A stretch of DNA of 48,471 nucleotides from assembly GCA_036563875.1 (NCBI GenBank), contig DATCLO010000069.1, forward strand, positions 1-48,471, in the 5' to 3' direction. Under the pieces are notes generated by a model. It saw nothing but the letters and a program-made list of their open reading frames with translations. It did no database searches and was not told where the DNA came from. The stretch comes from ZC4RG29 sp036563875. GTDB lineage: Bacteria > Bacteroidota > Bacteroidia > Cytophagales > Cyclobacteriaceae. Positions 1-7,561 of the stretch are shown here, in pieces. The first letter of the stretch is position 1; each line of letters opens with the position of its first letter. The translations under genes and the position numbers were made by a program.

Positions 1-767
1 TTGTTTACGAAAATGAATTGCTCGCCGCGTGTTCGCTTGGCCGAGTCCGGTCGGCCGACGTAACCATGCAACTTCACGAGGTCGGTTTCCTCGCTGCAGG
101 GTGCAAGTTGCTTCTGATACGATTTGCCGAAAATCGAAACGATGCGCTGACTTAGTTTTCCCGGAGGTAGTTCACATTCAAGTGTGTCGTTGATATAGTA
201 TGTGAACGCGATGTGCGGATGCGCGATCGCAATGCGCTGGAACTCCTCGTTGATGTGACGAAGTTCTACAGGATTTGATTTCAGAAAATTTCTGCGCGCA
301 GGAATATTAAAGAAGAGATTCCGCACACTGACGCTCGTACCGACTTCCGCGGCGACGGGTTCCTGTCTGCGGACCTCTGATCCCTCAACATAGATGAGCG
401 TTCCGATTTCCCTGTCGGCAGGGCGTGTCTTGAGTTCCATCTGCGACACGGCCGCGATCGAAGCGAGTGCTTCACCACGGAAGCCCATCGTACGGAGCGA
501 GAACAAGTCTTCCGTCTTTCGGATCTTCGATGTGGCATGTCTTTCAAGACTAAGGCGCGCATCCGTCTCCGACATGCCTACGCCGTCATCGACTACCTGA
601 ATGAGTCCTTTACCTGCATCCTTAATAATAAGCGTGATGCGACGCGCTCCTGCGTCGACGGAATTCTCAAGCAATTCCTTCACAGCCGACGCTGGCCGTT
701 GCACCACCTCCCCGGCTGCTATTTGATTCGCAATCGCGTCGGGCAACAATTGAATGATGTCGGGCAT
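1..767 (-). CDS. mutL: DNA mismatch repair protein MutL (N-terminal part, runs off the left edge)
   Basis: The reading frame is open from an ATG at 767 leftward to the window edge, about 255 codons, so the C-terminal endonuclease/dimerisation part lies outside. The start reads MPDIIQLLPDAIANQIAAGE, the classic MutL opening. The GHKL ATPase motifs follow in order: ELLENSVDAGA (Mg/ATP-binding Glu and Asn), DDGVGM, HATSK and TMGFRGEAL. The MutL family couples MutS mismatch recognition to strand incision through ATP-driven dimerisation. The gene lies 14 bases downstream of a small membrane-protein gene on the same strand and is probably co-transcribed with it. Family assignment is near certain; only the truncation limits it. 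Confidence 0.96.
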   Translation of the reverse strand, partial: MPDIIQLLPDAIANQIAAGEVVQRPASAVKELLENSVDAGARRITLIIKDAGKGLIQVVDDGVGMSETDARLSLERHATSKIRKTEDLFSLRTMGFRGEALASIAAVSQMELKTRPADREIGTLIYVEGSEVRRQEPVAAEVGTSVSVRNLFFNIPARRNFLKSNPVELRHINEEFQRIAIAHPHIAFTYYINDTLECELPPGKLSQRIVSIFGKSYQKQLAPCSEETDLVKLHGYVGRPDSAKRTRGEQFIFVN

Positions 768-781
768 GTGCAATTCAGAAC

Positions 782-1186
782 TTAGCGACGTCTCTGTGAG
801 GTTCCGCCGCTGCGCATGAGAAAGTATATCGGGAAGATCAGCAGGAGTCCGTAGAATGCTACATTTCCATACTCGAGGTAAGCGACTACCCAAACCGCAA
901 GGAACGTGAATATGACGAAGCGCATCAGGATCGCCGACGGAGGCGTGCGACCTTGTAGCGAGCGGCGAGATGAAGACCTGAAGGATCCTGCTATCCTTTC
1001 ACGATATCCGAACATCGACGGATCGACATCTTCCACCGGATCACCGGCTGCTTTGCGGCTTTCGAGTTCTTTACGAATCCGTTCTTCACGTTCTTTGAGC
1101 TCATACTCCCTCTCATCATAAAAGCGCGGCGTGAAGCTGAACTTCTTATGCTTTGGTACTTTCGTAAAAAAAGAAGGGAATTTCAT
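782..1186 (-). CDS. Small membrane protein of unknown function
   Basis: A 134-residue protein. Residues 1-60 are very basic and acidic (a KEREERIRKELESRK stretch looks helical or coiled-coil). Residues 85-125 contain two closely spaced hydrophobic segments with a short loop, and the tail is Arg-rich (SQRRR), suggesting a two-pass inner-membrane protein with a cytosolic N-terminus. It sits 14 bases upstream of mutL on the same strand and is divergent from the GH3-like gene at 1274. I recognise no family. Linkage to mutL suggests only co-transcription, not a repair role. Confidence 0.75.
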   Translation of the reverse strand: MKFPSFFTKVPKHKKFSFTPRFYDEREYELKEREERIRKELESRKAAGDPVEDVDPSMFGYRERIAGSFRSSSRRSLQGRTPPSAILMRFVIFTFLAVWVVAYLEYGNVAFYGLLLIFPIYFLMRSGGTSQRRR

Positions 1187-1273
1187 CTTGCACGCAGCTA
1201 ACTTTGATTTTTTGACGTCCGGAAACGCAAAATTGCCTTATAATCGTTTATTTACAAAAACCGTAACGGCCGG

Positions 1274-4240
1274 ATGCTGAAAAAAGTTTACTGCGTGTTT
1301 ACCCTCCTTTTGGGCCTTTTTACAGCAGCGCCAGCCCAAACCGCTAAAGATCAGTGGGTCGACAGCGTCTTCCAAACATTGGATGAAGATGCAAAGATCG
1401 GTCAGCTGTTCATGATACCGGTTTATGCAAAGTCGAACAGTGACTATCTCAACGAACTCCGAAATACAATCCGAAATCATCAACCCGGTGGTCTGATCAT
1501 CCTGGACGGTGGACCCGTTCAGGTCTCCCAGCTTCAGTCACACGTGCGTGACATCGCTGCAGCACCCTTGCTGCTGGGTATCAATGCGGCTAACGGATTG
1601 GGGAACACGCTCGACAGTACAATGGCCTTCTCAACGATAATGAGAATGGGCGCTATCCGTGATGACCGGTTAATCTACGAGGTGGGTGCAGAGATTGCCA
1701 GACAGATGAAAGTGCTCGGGCTTCACATCAACTTCGCTCCACCTGTCGAAGTTTTGTCAGCAACGCGGTTTGACACACTCGAGCGCTCGTTCGGCGATGA
1801 CCGGAACATCATCGCCACGAAGGCTGTCGCCTACGTCCAGGGTTTGCAAGACCAGGGTGTGATGGCATGCGCCCGAAACTTCCCCTTGAAGGGGCTCACC
1901 GTCGTGGAGTTGAAGAAGGACGAACTTCCGGTAGTGCAGGCATATATCGACTCGGTTGAAACCTATCCCTACCGCAGGATGCTCCATGCGGGCATCGGTG
2001 GCGTACTTGCAGCATCCACCGAGTTCCCACTGTTCTACGAGAAGAAGCGCGCGGCCCGTAAGAATCGGTATCCATCTTCTGTACTGTCATCCATTTATGC
2101 GGGCCAGTGGCTGAGGAACAACATGAACTACGAAGGCTTGGTGTTTGTCAATGCGCGGGACCTCGCACAAGCCTCAGACCGCTTCCGCGACGGCGAAGCA
2201 GAAGCGCTCGCCTTTGAAGCAGGCAACGACATGATCCTCTTCCCTGAGCAAATTGGTGCGTCGATCCGGCGCGTGCGGCGGCTGGTTCGGAAAGATCCGC
2301 GCTATGCCGCGTTGCTCGACGAAAAAGTGCGGAAGATTCTCGCTGCCAAGTACGACCTTGGCCTTCATGATACCAGGACAACACCTTCGTATGAAGTGGC
2401 GAGGTCGCTGGATACTGACTATGCCCGTCAACTCCAACGTCGGCTACTTGAACGTTCCGTCACCGTTGTGCGCAACGAACTGGCTATCCTACCACTGCGC
2501 TTCCTGGAAAACAGAAAGTTTGCAACGGTCAGTGTTGGCCTTCCTGCGCGAAACACCTTCACAGACATCATCGACAAATACGTTACTGCCGAACATTTTG
2601 TCGCCACGAATGACAGCATCGCTTCCCTTGCCGGACGACTAGAGCCGTACACGACCATCATCGTCGGGCTATTTGCCGACCCAACGAACCATGCGGCGGT
2701 CCTGGATCAGCTCGCCGACCTGCAGACAAAGCAGGAAGTAATTCTTGCTGTATTTGGTTCTCCATTGTGGCTTACTTCGCTCAGCCGCTTCAACACAGTG
2801 GTTGAAGCGTACGAAGGGGGACCTATGGGACAGATTGTTCCGCAAAGCATTTTTGGCGCGCTGACCGCGGATGGAATGTTACCACTCACTGTGGGGACAT
2901 ATGTGTCCGGTAGCGGCGATGTGGTGCAAAGCCTTCAGCGATTGGGATACTCATATCCTGAAGACGTGGAGCTCGATAGTCGCGTGTTGGAAAAGATTGC
3001 ATCAATTGCCCAGGAAGCGATCACCATGGAGGCTACACCGGGATGTTATGTGCTCGTGGCGCGCAAGGGAAAGGTGGTGTACGAAAAAGCATTCGGCCAC
3101 CTTACCTACGATACCCTCGCGCCTGTGACAGAAAAAACCATTTACGATCTCGCTTCTGTCACAAAAGTGGCTGCCACCCTGCAGGCAGTGATGTTCCTGC
3201 ATGATCGCGGGATAATCGACATCTATCGGAAAGCCTCGTATTATCTGCCGCGGCTGCGCAATTCAAACAAACGCGACTTCACGCTGAAAGACATCCTTAC
3301 CCATCAGGCCGGCTTGTGGCCATTTCTTCCGTTCTGGGCTCAGACCATGAAAAGTGGTCAATACCTGCCAGGATACTACGACACCATAGCAAGCAGCCGT
3401 TTCCCTTACCTCGTTGCTGAAGGTCTTTACGCGAATGCGGCAATAAGGGATAGTGTTTGGAGCTGGGTTGTAACATCACGCATTCGCGAGAAGCCTGTGC
3501 GCACCCCCTATGATTATAGGTACAGCGACATGGGATTCTACATTCTCCAGCAACTCGCTGAGACGATGTTAAACCAACCGATGGAAGACTTTCTGCAGCA
3601 GAATTTATACGAACCCCTGGGTGCGACATCGATAGGATACTTACCCCTGCGAAGATTCCCAAAAGAACTGATAGCGCCTACCGAACGTGATACGCTTTTC
3701 CGAAAGAGGCTGCTGATCGGAACGGTACACGATCAGGGCGCCGCCCTGGTGGGCGGCGTAGCGGGACATGCAGGTCTGTTCAGCAATGCCAACGACCTGG
3801 CAAAGCTTGCCCAGATGCTGTTGCAGGAAGGATACTATGGAGGCATTCGGTACTACCGGCCTGAAACCGTCCGGTTGTTCACGCGAAGGCAGTTTGAAAC
3901 GAGTCGGAGGGGCCTGGGTTGGGACAAGGCCGCTCAAAGCGATTGGAACAGTCCAACCTCATTGTTTGCTTCGCCGGCCACTTTTGGGCATACGGGTTTT
4001 ACCGGAACATGTGTTTGGGTAGATCCAGAATTCGACCTGGTGTATATATTTTTGTCGAACCGGGTACATCCCAAAATGACCAACAATAAACTTTTAAGCC
4101 TGAATATCCGTTCCCGGATTCAGGACGTCATTTACCAGTCTATATTCAGCTACTGTACTAAAACGCGACCGGTTCATGACGCAGGTATGCCGTTGGCGCA
4201 CCGTACACAGCTTGAAACGTTAAACAGCAATTTGAAGTGA
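1274..4240 (+). CDS. GH3-like (NagZ-type) domain fused to a class C beta-lactamase-like serine hydrolase
   Basis: A 988-residue exported protein: signal peptide at residues 1-21 (cut near APAQT), a GH3 beta-N-acetylglucosaminidase-like domain at about 30-370, a GH3 C-terminal-like domain to about 570, and a serine hydrolase at about 590-960. The hydrolase keeps the penicillin-binding signature: S628-V-T-K631, a YSD in the YxN position and an HTG triad near the end. The GH3 domain looks inactive: the usual KHFPGHG loop reads RNFPLKG (Asn202 for His), and the nucleophile motif TDAL reads VNAR (Asn293 for Asp). Such fusions are known in Bacteroidota and are thought to act on cell-wall fragments. 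The TGA stop overlaps the GTG start of bshA. The start is supported by the signal peptide. A TAACTTTG element lies at 1199-1206. Confidence 0.9.
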   Translation: MLKKVYCVFTLLLGLFTAAPAQTAKDQWVDSVFQTLDEDAKIGQLFMIPVYAKSNSDYLNELRNTIRNHQPGGLIILDGGPVQVSQLQSHVRDIAAAPLLLGINAANGLGNTLDSTMAFSTIMRMGAIRDDRLIYEVGAEIARQMKVLGLHINFAPPVEVLSATRFDTLERSFGDDRNIIATKAVAYVQGLQDQGVMACARNFPLKGLTVVELKKDELPVVQAYIDSVETYPYRRMLHAGIGGVLAASTEFPLFYEKKRAARKNRYPSSVLSSIYAGQWLRNNMNYEGLVFVNARDLAQASDRFRDGEAEALAFEAGNDMILFPEQIGASIRRVRRLVRKDPRYAALLDEKVRKILAAKYDLGLHDTRTTPSYEVARSLDTDYARQLQRRLLERSVTVVRNELAILPLRFLENRKFATVSVGLPARNTFTDIIDKYVTAEHFVATNDSIASLAGRLEPYTTIIVGLFADPTNHAAVLDQLADLQTKQEVILAVFGSPLWLTSLSRFNTVVEAYEGGPMGQIVPQSIFGALTADGMLPLTVGTYVSGSGDVVQSLQRLGYSYPEDVELDSRVLEKIASIAQEAITMEATPGCYVLVARKGKVVYEKAFGHLTYDTLAPVTEKTIYDLASVTKVAATLQAVMFLHDRGIIDIYRKASYYLPRLRNSNKRDFTLKDILTHQAGLWPFLPFWAQTMKSGQYLPGYYDTIASSRFPYLVAEGLYANAAIRDSVWSWVVTSRIREKPVRTPYDYRYSDMGFYILQQLAETMLNQPMEDFLQQNLYEPLGATSIGYLPLRRFPKELIAPTERDTLFRKRLLIGTVHDQGAALVGGVAGHAGLFSNANDLAKLAQMLLQEGYYGGIRYYRPETVRLFTRRQFETSRRGLGWDKAAQSDWNSPTSLFASPATFGHTGFTGTCVWVDPEFDLVYIFLSNRVHPKMTNNKLLSLNIRSRIQDVIYQSIFSYCTKTRPVHDAGMPLAHRTQLETLNSNLK

Positions 4241-5388
4241 ATCCCAAGAGGATCGGTATCGTCTGCTATCCTACGTTTGGAGGAAGCGGCGTCGTAGCAA
4301 CTGAGTTGGGCAAAGCCCTGGCCAAGAAAGGTCACGAAATTCATTTTATTACGTATTCACAGCCAAGCCGGCTGGACTTTCTCAACGAGAATCTGTTCTA
4401 CCACGAGGTGGATTTCAGAACGTATCCACTATTTGAATATCCACCGTACGAGACTGCACTTGCCAGCAAGATGGTCAGCGTCGTCAAGAACGAAAGGCTC
4501 GACTTGCTGCATGTGCACTATGCAATTCCTCACGCATCTGCCGCTTACCTCGCGCGGCAGATTTTGAGAACCGAGAATACGATTATTCCAGTCGTGACTA
4601 CATTGCACGGCACGGATATCACTCTCGTAGGCAAGGACGCTTCGTATGCGCCGGTTGTCACCTTCAGTATTAATGAGTCAGACGGGGTGACGGCGGTGTC
4701 GGAAGACCTCAAACGGGAAACGCTGCAGTACTTCAAGATCACGCAGGAGATCGAAGTGATACCCAACTTCGTCGACATGGAGAAGTTCCGGAAGATGAAG
4801 AAAGACCACTTCAAGAAGGCGATCTGTCCCCATGGCGAAGCACTCATTGTTCATATATCGAACTTCCGGAAAGTAAAACGGATAAACGATGTGCTGCGTG
4901 TCTTTGCGCGCGTCAGAAAGGAAGTACCTGCAAAGTTGCTGATGATCGGCGACGGACCGGAACGGGTGAGCGCCGAGATTGTGAGCCGGGAGCTTGAAAT
5001 CTCAGACGATGTCCGGTTCCTTGGCAAGCTGGAGGCCGTTGAAGAAGTGCTCTCCGTGGCCGACCTCTTTATCATGACCTCCGAAAAGGAAAGCTTTGGT
5101 CTGGCTGCCCTGGAGGCCATGGCATGCGAGGTGCCGGTTATCTCCACGAATGCAGGCGGGCTACCCGAACTGAACATTCATGGGGAGACGGGATTTCTCA
5201 GCGCTGTGGGCGACATCGAAGACATGACGAAAAAGGCGCTGATTATCCTCGACAGGGAGAACCTCCCCCGTTTCAAGGCTAACGCCCTGGCGCGGGCACG
5301 CGAATTTGACATAAGCAAAGTAATGCCGCAGTACGAACAATTTTATGCCAGGGTAATCGACAGAACGACGGTAAAGACCTTGTCCTGA
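4237..5388 (+). CDS. bshA: N-acetyl-alpha-D-glucosaminyl L-malate synthase BshA
   Basis: BshA makes the first bacillithiol intermediate by moving GlcNAc from UDP-GlcNAc to L-malate in the cytosol. The 383-residue sequence is a GT4, GT-B fold glycosyltransferase: the N-terminus has the CYPTFGGSGVVATELG loop typical of BshA, then HVHYAIPHASAAY and TTLHGTDITLVG; the C-terminal half has MIGDGPER and the EX7E-type segment ESFGLAALEAMACEVPVI. Length matches the family (about 375-380). The start is a GTG whose last two bases belong to the TGA of the upstream gene (GTGA overlap), so it is translationally coupled to the GH3-like/hydrolase gene. bshB and bshC are not in the window. Confidence 0.95.
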   Translation: MNPKRIGIVCYPTFGGSGVVATELGKALAKKGHEIHFITYSQPSRLDFLNENLFYHEVDFRTYPLFEYPPYETALASKMVSVVKNERLDLLHVHYAIPHASAAYLARQILRTENTIIPVVTTLHGTDITLVGKDASYAPVVTFSINESDGVTAVSEDLKRETLQYFKITQEIEVIPNFVDMEKFRKMKKDHFKKAICPHGEALIVHISNFRKVKRINDVLRVFARVRKEVPAKLLMIGDGPERVSAEIVSRELEISDDVRFLGKLEAVEEVLSVADLFIMTSEKESFGLAALEAMACEVPVISTNAGGLPELNIHGETGFLSAVGDIEDMTKKALIILDRENLPRFKANALARAREFDISKVMPQYEQFYARVIDRTTVKTLS

Positions 5389-5398
5389 CAAAGATCAT

Positions 5399-5429
5399 TT
5401 TGCAGAAAGTGGGGGCCGGGTTAAATTTG
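5399..5429 (+). promoter_or_regulatory. Bacteroidota-type promoter for the fatty-acid hydroxylase gene
   Basis: A TTTG box at 5399-5402 is followed after 19 bases by TAAATTTG at 5422-5429, a full match to the Bacteroidota vegetative consensus (TTTG, 19-21, TAnnTTTG). Transcription should begin near 5435. The TTG at 5400 that opens the longest reading frame lies inside this promoter, so the true start must be the ATG at 5436 or 5451. Confidence 0.75.
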
Positions 5430-5435
5430 GCGAAA

Positions 5436-6089
5436 ATGGATATAGGGAAGATGAACGCAGAGATCAAACCTCAGAACAAAGGGACAAAGCAACTATTCAA
5501 AAATCCCATCCTGGAACGGTTATCAAGAACGCATATTTCCGTCCCGCTGATAATTTTTGGTATCTATTCGACTGCGCTCCTTTACTGGAGCGTGACGCAC
5601 ACGTCGCTTTCCGTGTTAACAACCCTCGGGATGTTCTTCCTTGGACTTCTCGCGTTTACGTGGGTGGAGTACATGGTGCATCGTTATGTGTTTCACATGC
5701 CCACCTATACCAAAACGCGGGCTAAACTTCAGTACACGCTTCACGGTGTGCATCATGAATTTCCTAAAGACAAAGACCGGCTGGCGATGCCACCGCTGTT
5801 GAGCATTACATTGGCAACGATATTACTGCTGGTATTCCGCGTAATTATGGGAGACTTTGCATTTGCCTTTTTGCCCGGCTTCCTGGTAGGCTACGCGCTT
5901 TATCTCTCCATACATTACATGGTCCACGCTTTTCAGCCGCCTAAGAATTTCCTGAAAGCGTTGTGGATCAACCACGGCGTTCACCACTACAAGGATGGTG
6001 AGATCGTATTCGGTGTGTCGTCGCCGCTGTGGGATTATATCTACGGCACGATGCGGTCAAAGAAGCCTCAAGAGGCCCAGCAACACTGA
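5436..6089 (+). CDS. Fatty-acid hydroxylase / sterol desaturase superfamily membrane protein
   Basis: About 217 residues with four hydrophobic segments and the His clusters of the di-iron hydroxylase superfamily: HRYVFH, HGVHHEF, HYMVHAF and NHGVHHY. The spacing resembles fatty-acid 2-hydroxylases (FA2H/Scs7), which hydroxylate acyl chains of ceramides; in Bacteroidota the likely substrates are sphingolipids, sulfonolipids or other amino-lipids of the envelope (inference). The start was placed at ATG 5436, because a strong promoter at 5399-5429 excludes the upstream TTG; ATG 5451, preceded by AGGGAAG, is an equal alternative. It is transcribed separately from bshA. Superfamily assignment is firm, substrate unknown. 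Confidence 0.88.
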   Translation: MDIGKMNAEIKPQNKGTKQLFKNPILERLSRTHISVPLIIFGIYSTALLYWSVTHTSLSVLTTLGMFFLGLLAFTWVEYMVHRYVFHMPTYTKTRAKLQYTLHGVHHEFPKDKDRLAMPPLLSITLATILLLVFRVIMGDFAFAFLPGFLVGYALYLSIHYMVHAFQPPKNFLKALWINHGVHHYKDGEIVFGVSSPLWDYIYGTMRSKKPQEAQQH

Positions 6090-6126
6090 TCTGGGTTTCT
6101 ACCCGCGATATCAGCGCTTTTGCTTC

Positions 6127-6252
6127 TTAGATTTTGACCTGGGATTCCTTTTTTGCTGCGGGAACCTTGGAATAGGTAGGGCACGTGTATGAGGAACACG
6201 ACGCCAGGGCAACCATTCCGACAAGAATAAGGGCGTAAAAAATGTGTTTCAT
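6127..6252 (-). CDS. Tiny lipoprotein (41 residues) with a CPTYSK motif
   Basis: A short leftward frame begins with ATG at 6252 and ends with TAA at 6127. It starts MKHIFYALILVGMVALASC, a good lipoprotein signal with lipobox LASC; the mature part is only about 23 residues, SSYTCPTYSKVPAAKKESQVKI preceded by the lipid-bearing Cys (shown here in two parts: SSYTCPTYSK, then VPAAKKESQVKI). The second Cys and the YSK are notable. I recall very small lipoproteins with a CPTY/YSK core in other Cytophagales but cannot verify this here. It is convergent with the hydroxylase gene and divergent from the VWA gene. The remaining gap 6253-6424 shows only AT-rich sequence without a clear promoter match. Confidence 0.7.
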   Translation of the reverse strand: MKHIFYALILVGMVALASCSSYTCPTYSKVPAAKKESQVKI

Positions 6253-6424
6253 GGCTTCAATGATGCATGAACTCCAAAACTAACGACCGGGCGGCGTTTC
6301 CACACTCAATTCAGACTCAATACCTTACATGGGTCCCCGAAAGTTGAAAAAAATAAAATTTCGGGCGAGAAACAGATTTCCGAAATAAATGGTTTATTAA
6401 GGGAAATCAGCAAAACCGCCCGCT

Positions 6425-7522
6425 ATGTCCGGTTATCGCTTCACCCAATACGTTCCACCACCAGAAAAAGCTTCCAGCGACTTTCAAAAGTTGCTGAAGA
6501 TTTTCATGCAACTCGTGCTGATCACGTCAGGGAACGTAGCTGAGGCTTTACAATGGCTTACCGAACTCGACCGCCAATACGGACTTACCAACGAGAAGTA
6601 CGGCATCGGAGATTTTATCGAACAGCTTAAGCGGGAAGGCTACATCACCGACGCAACGGAACGGGGTGAGATCAAGCTCAAAGCCCGCAGTGAACAGCAA
6701 CTGCGGAAGTCTGCCCTGGAAGAAATCTTTGGCAAACTCCGTAAGGCGCGCGGCGGAGAACACAACACCGTTCACAGCGGCCGCGGCGATGAGCAAACTA
6801 CGGAGAAACGCGATTACGAATTCGGCGATACGCCTGAGCAGATCGCGATGACCGATTCATTACGCAACGCCCAGATCAACCATGGCGTTGATAATTTCTT
6901 CATGACGGAGCGGGATCTTGAAGTCATTGAAAGCGAGTTCAAGACGCAGACTTCGACGGTGCTCATGATTGACATTTCGCACTCTATGATCCTGTACGGC
7001 GAAGACAGGATAACACCTGCGAAAAAAGTTGCCATGGCACTGGCTGAACTGATCACAAAGAAATATCCAAAGGACACGCTGGATATCCTGGTATTCGGAG
7101 ACGATGCCTGGCAAATCGAGATCAAGGACCTACCCTACCTGCAGGTCGGACCGTACCACACGAACACCGTGGCAGGATTGGAGCTCGCAATGGATATTCT
7201 GCGCAGGAGGAAAAATCCCAACAAGCAGATTTTCATGATCACGGATGGCAAACCCACGTGTATCAAACAGGGTATTCGATATTACAAGAATGCGTTCGGA
7301 CTCGATGAGAAAATTCTTGCCCGTACACTCAATCTGGCTACACAACTTCGCAAAATAAAAATACCGGTAACTACATTCATGATCGCAACAGACCCCTACC
7401 TTAAGGCATTTGTTCGTGAATTCACCAGGACCAATAATGGCAATGCGTACTACAGCAATGTCGAGGGCCTGGGTAACCTGGTTTTTGAAGACTTTAAGCG
7501 AAACCGCAGGAAAACCTGGTAA
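6425..7522 (+). CDS. VWA-domain protein, partner of the AAA+ ATPase downstream
   Basis: A 365-residue cytosolic protein without signal peptide. The N-terminal 150 residues are helical and charged. A von Willebrand A domain spans about 175-360 with an intact MIDAS metal site: D183-I-S-H-S187, a Thr in the HTNTVAG segment and ITDGKPT. The family pairs with MoxR/ChlI-type AAA+ ATPases, much as ChlD pairs with ChlI in magnesium chelatase or CoxE with CoxD; the VWA part usually grips the client. The gene is followed after 39 bases by such an ATPase, so a complex is likely. Client unknown. The ATG at 6425 is the first in frame. Confidence 0.9.
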   Translation: MSGYRFTQYVPPPEKASSDFQKLLKIFMQLVLITSGNVAEALQWLTELDRQYGLTNEKYGIGDFIEQLKREGYITDATERGEIKLKARSEQQLRKSALEEIFGKLRKARGGEHNTVHSGRGDEQTTEKRDYEFGDTPEQIAMTDSLRNAQINHGVDNFFMTERDLEVIESEFKTQTSTVLMIDISHSMILYGEDRITPAKKVAMALAELITKKYPKDTLDILVFGDDAWQIEIKDLPYLQVGPYHTNTVAGLELAMDILRRRKNPNKQIFMITDGKPTCIKQGIRYYKNAFGLDEKILARTLNLATQLRKIKIPVTTFMIATDPYLKAFVREFTRTNNGNAYYSNVEGLGNLVFEDFKRNRRKTW

Positions 7523-7561
7523 CAAACTCCTGCGGCAAACAACCAAAAAATCGAGAGCCTC

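Noticed and set aside
5400..5435. TTG start for the fatty-acid hydroxylase
   Set aside because: It is part of a full promoter match, so it is probably not transcribed.
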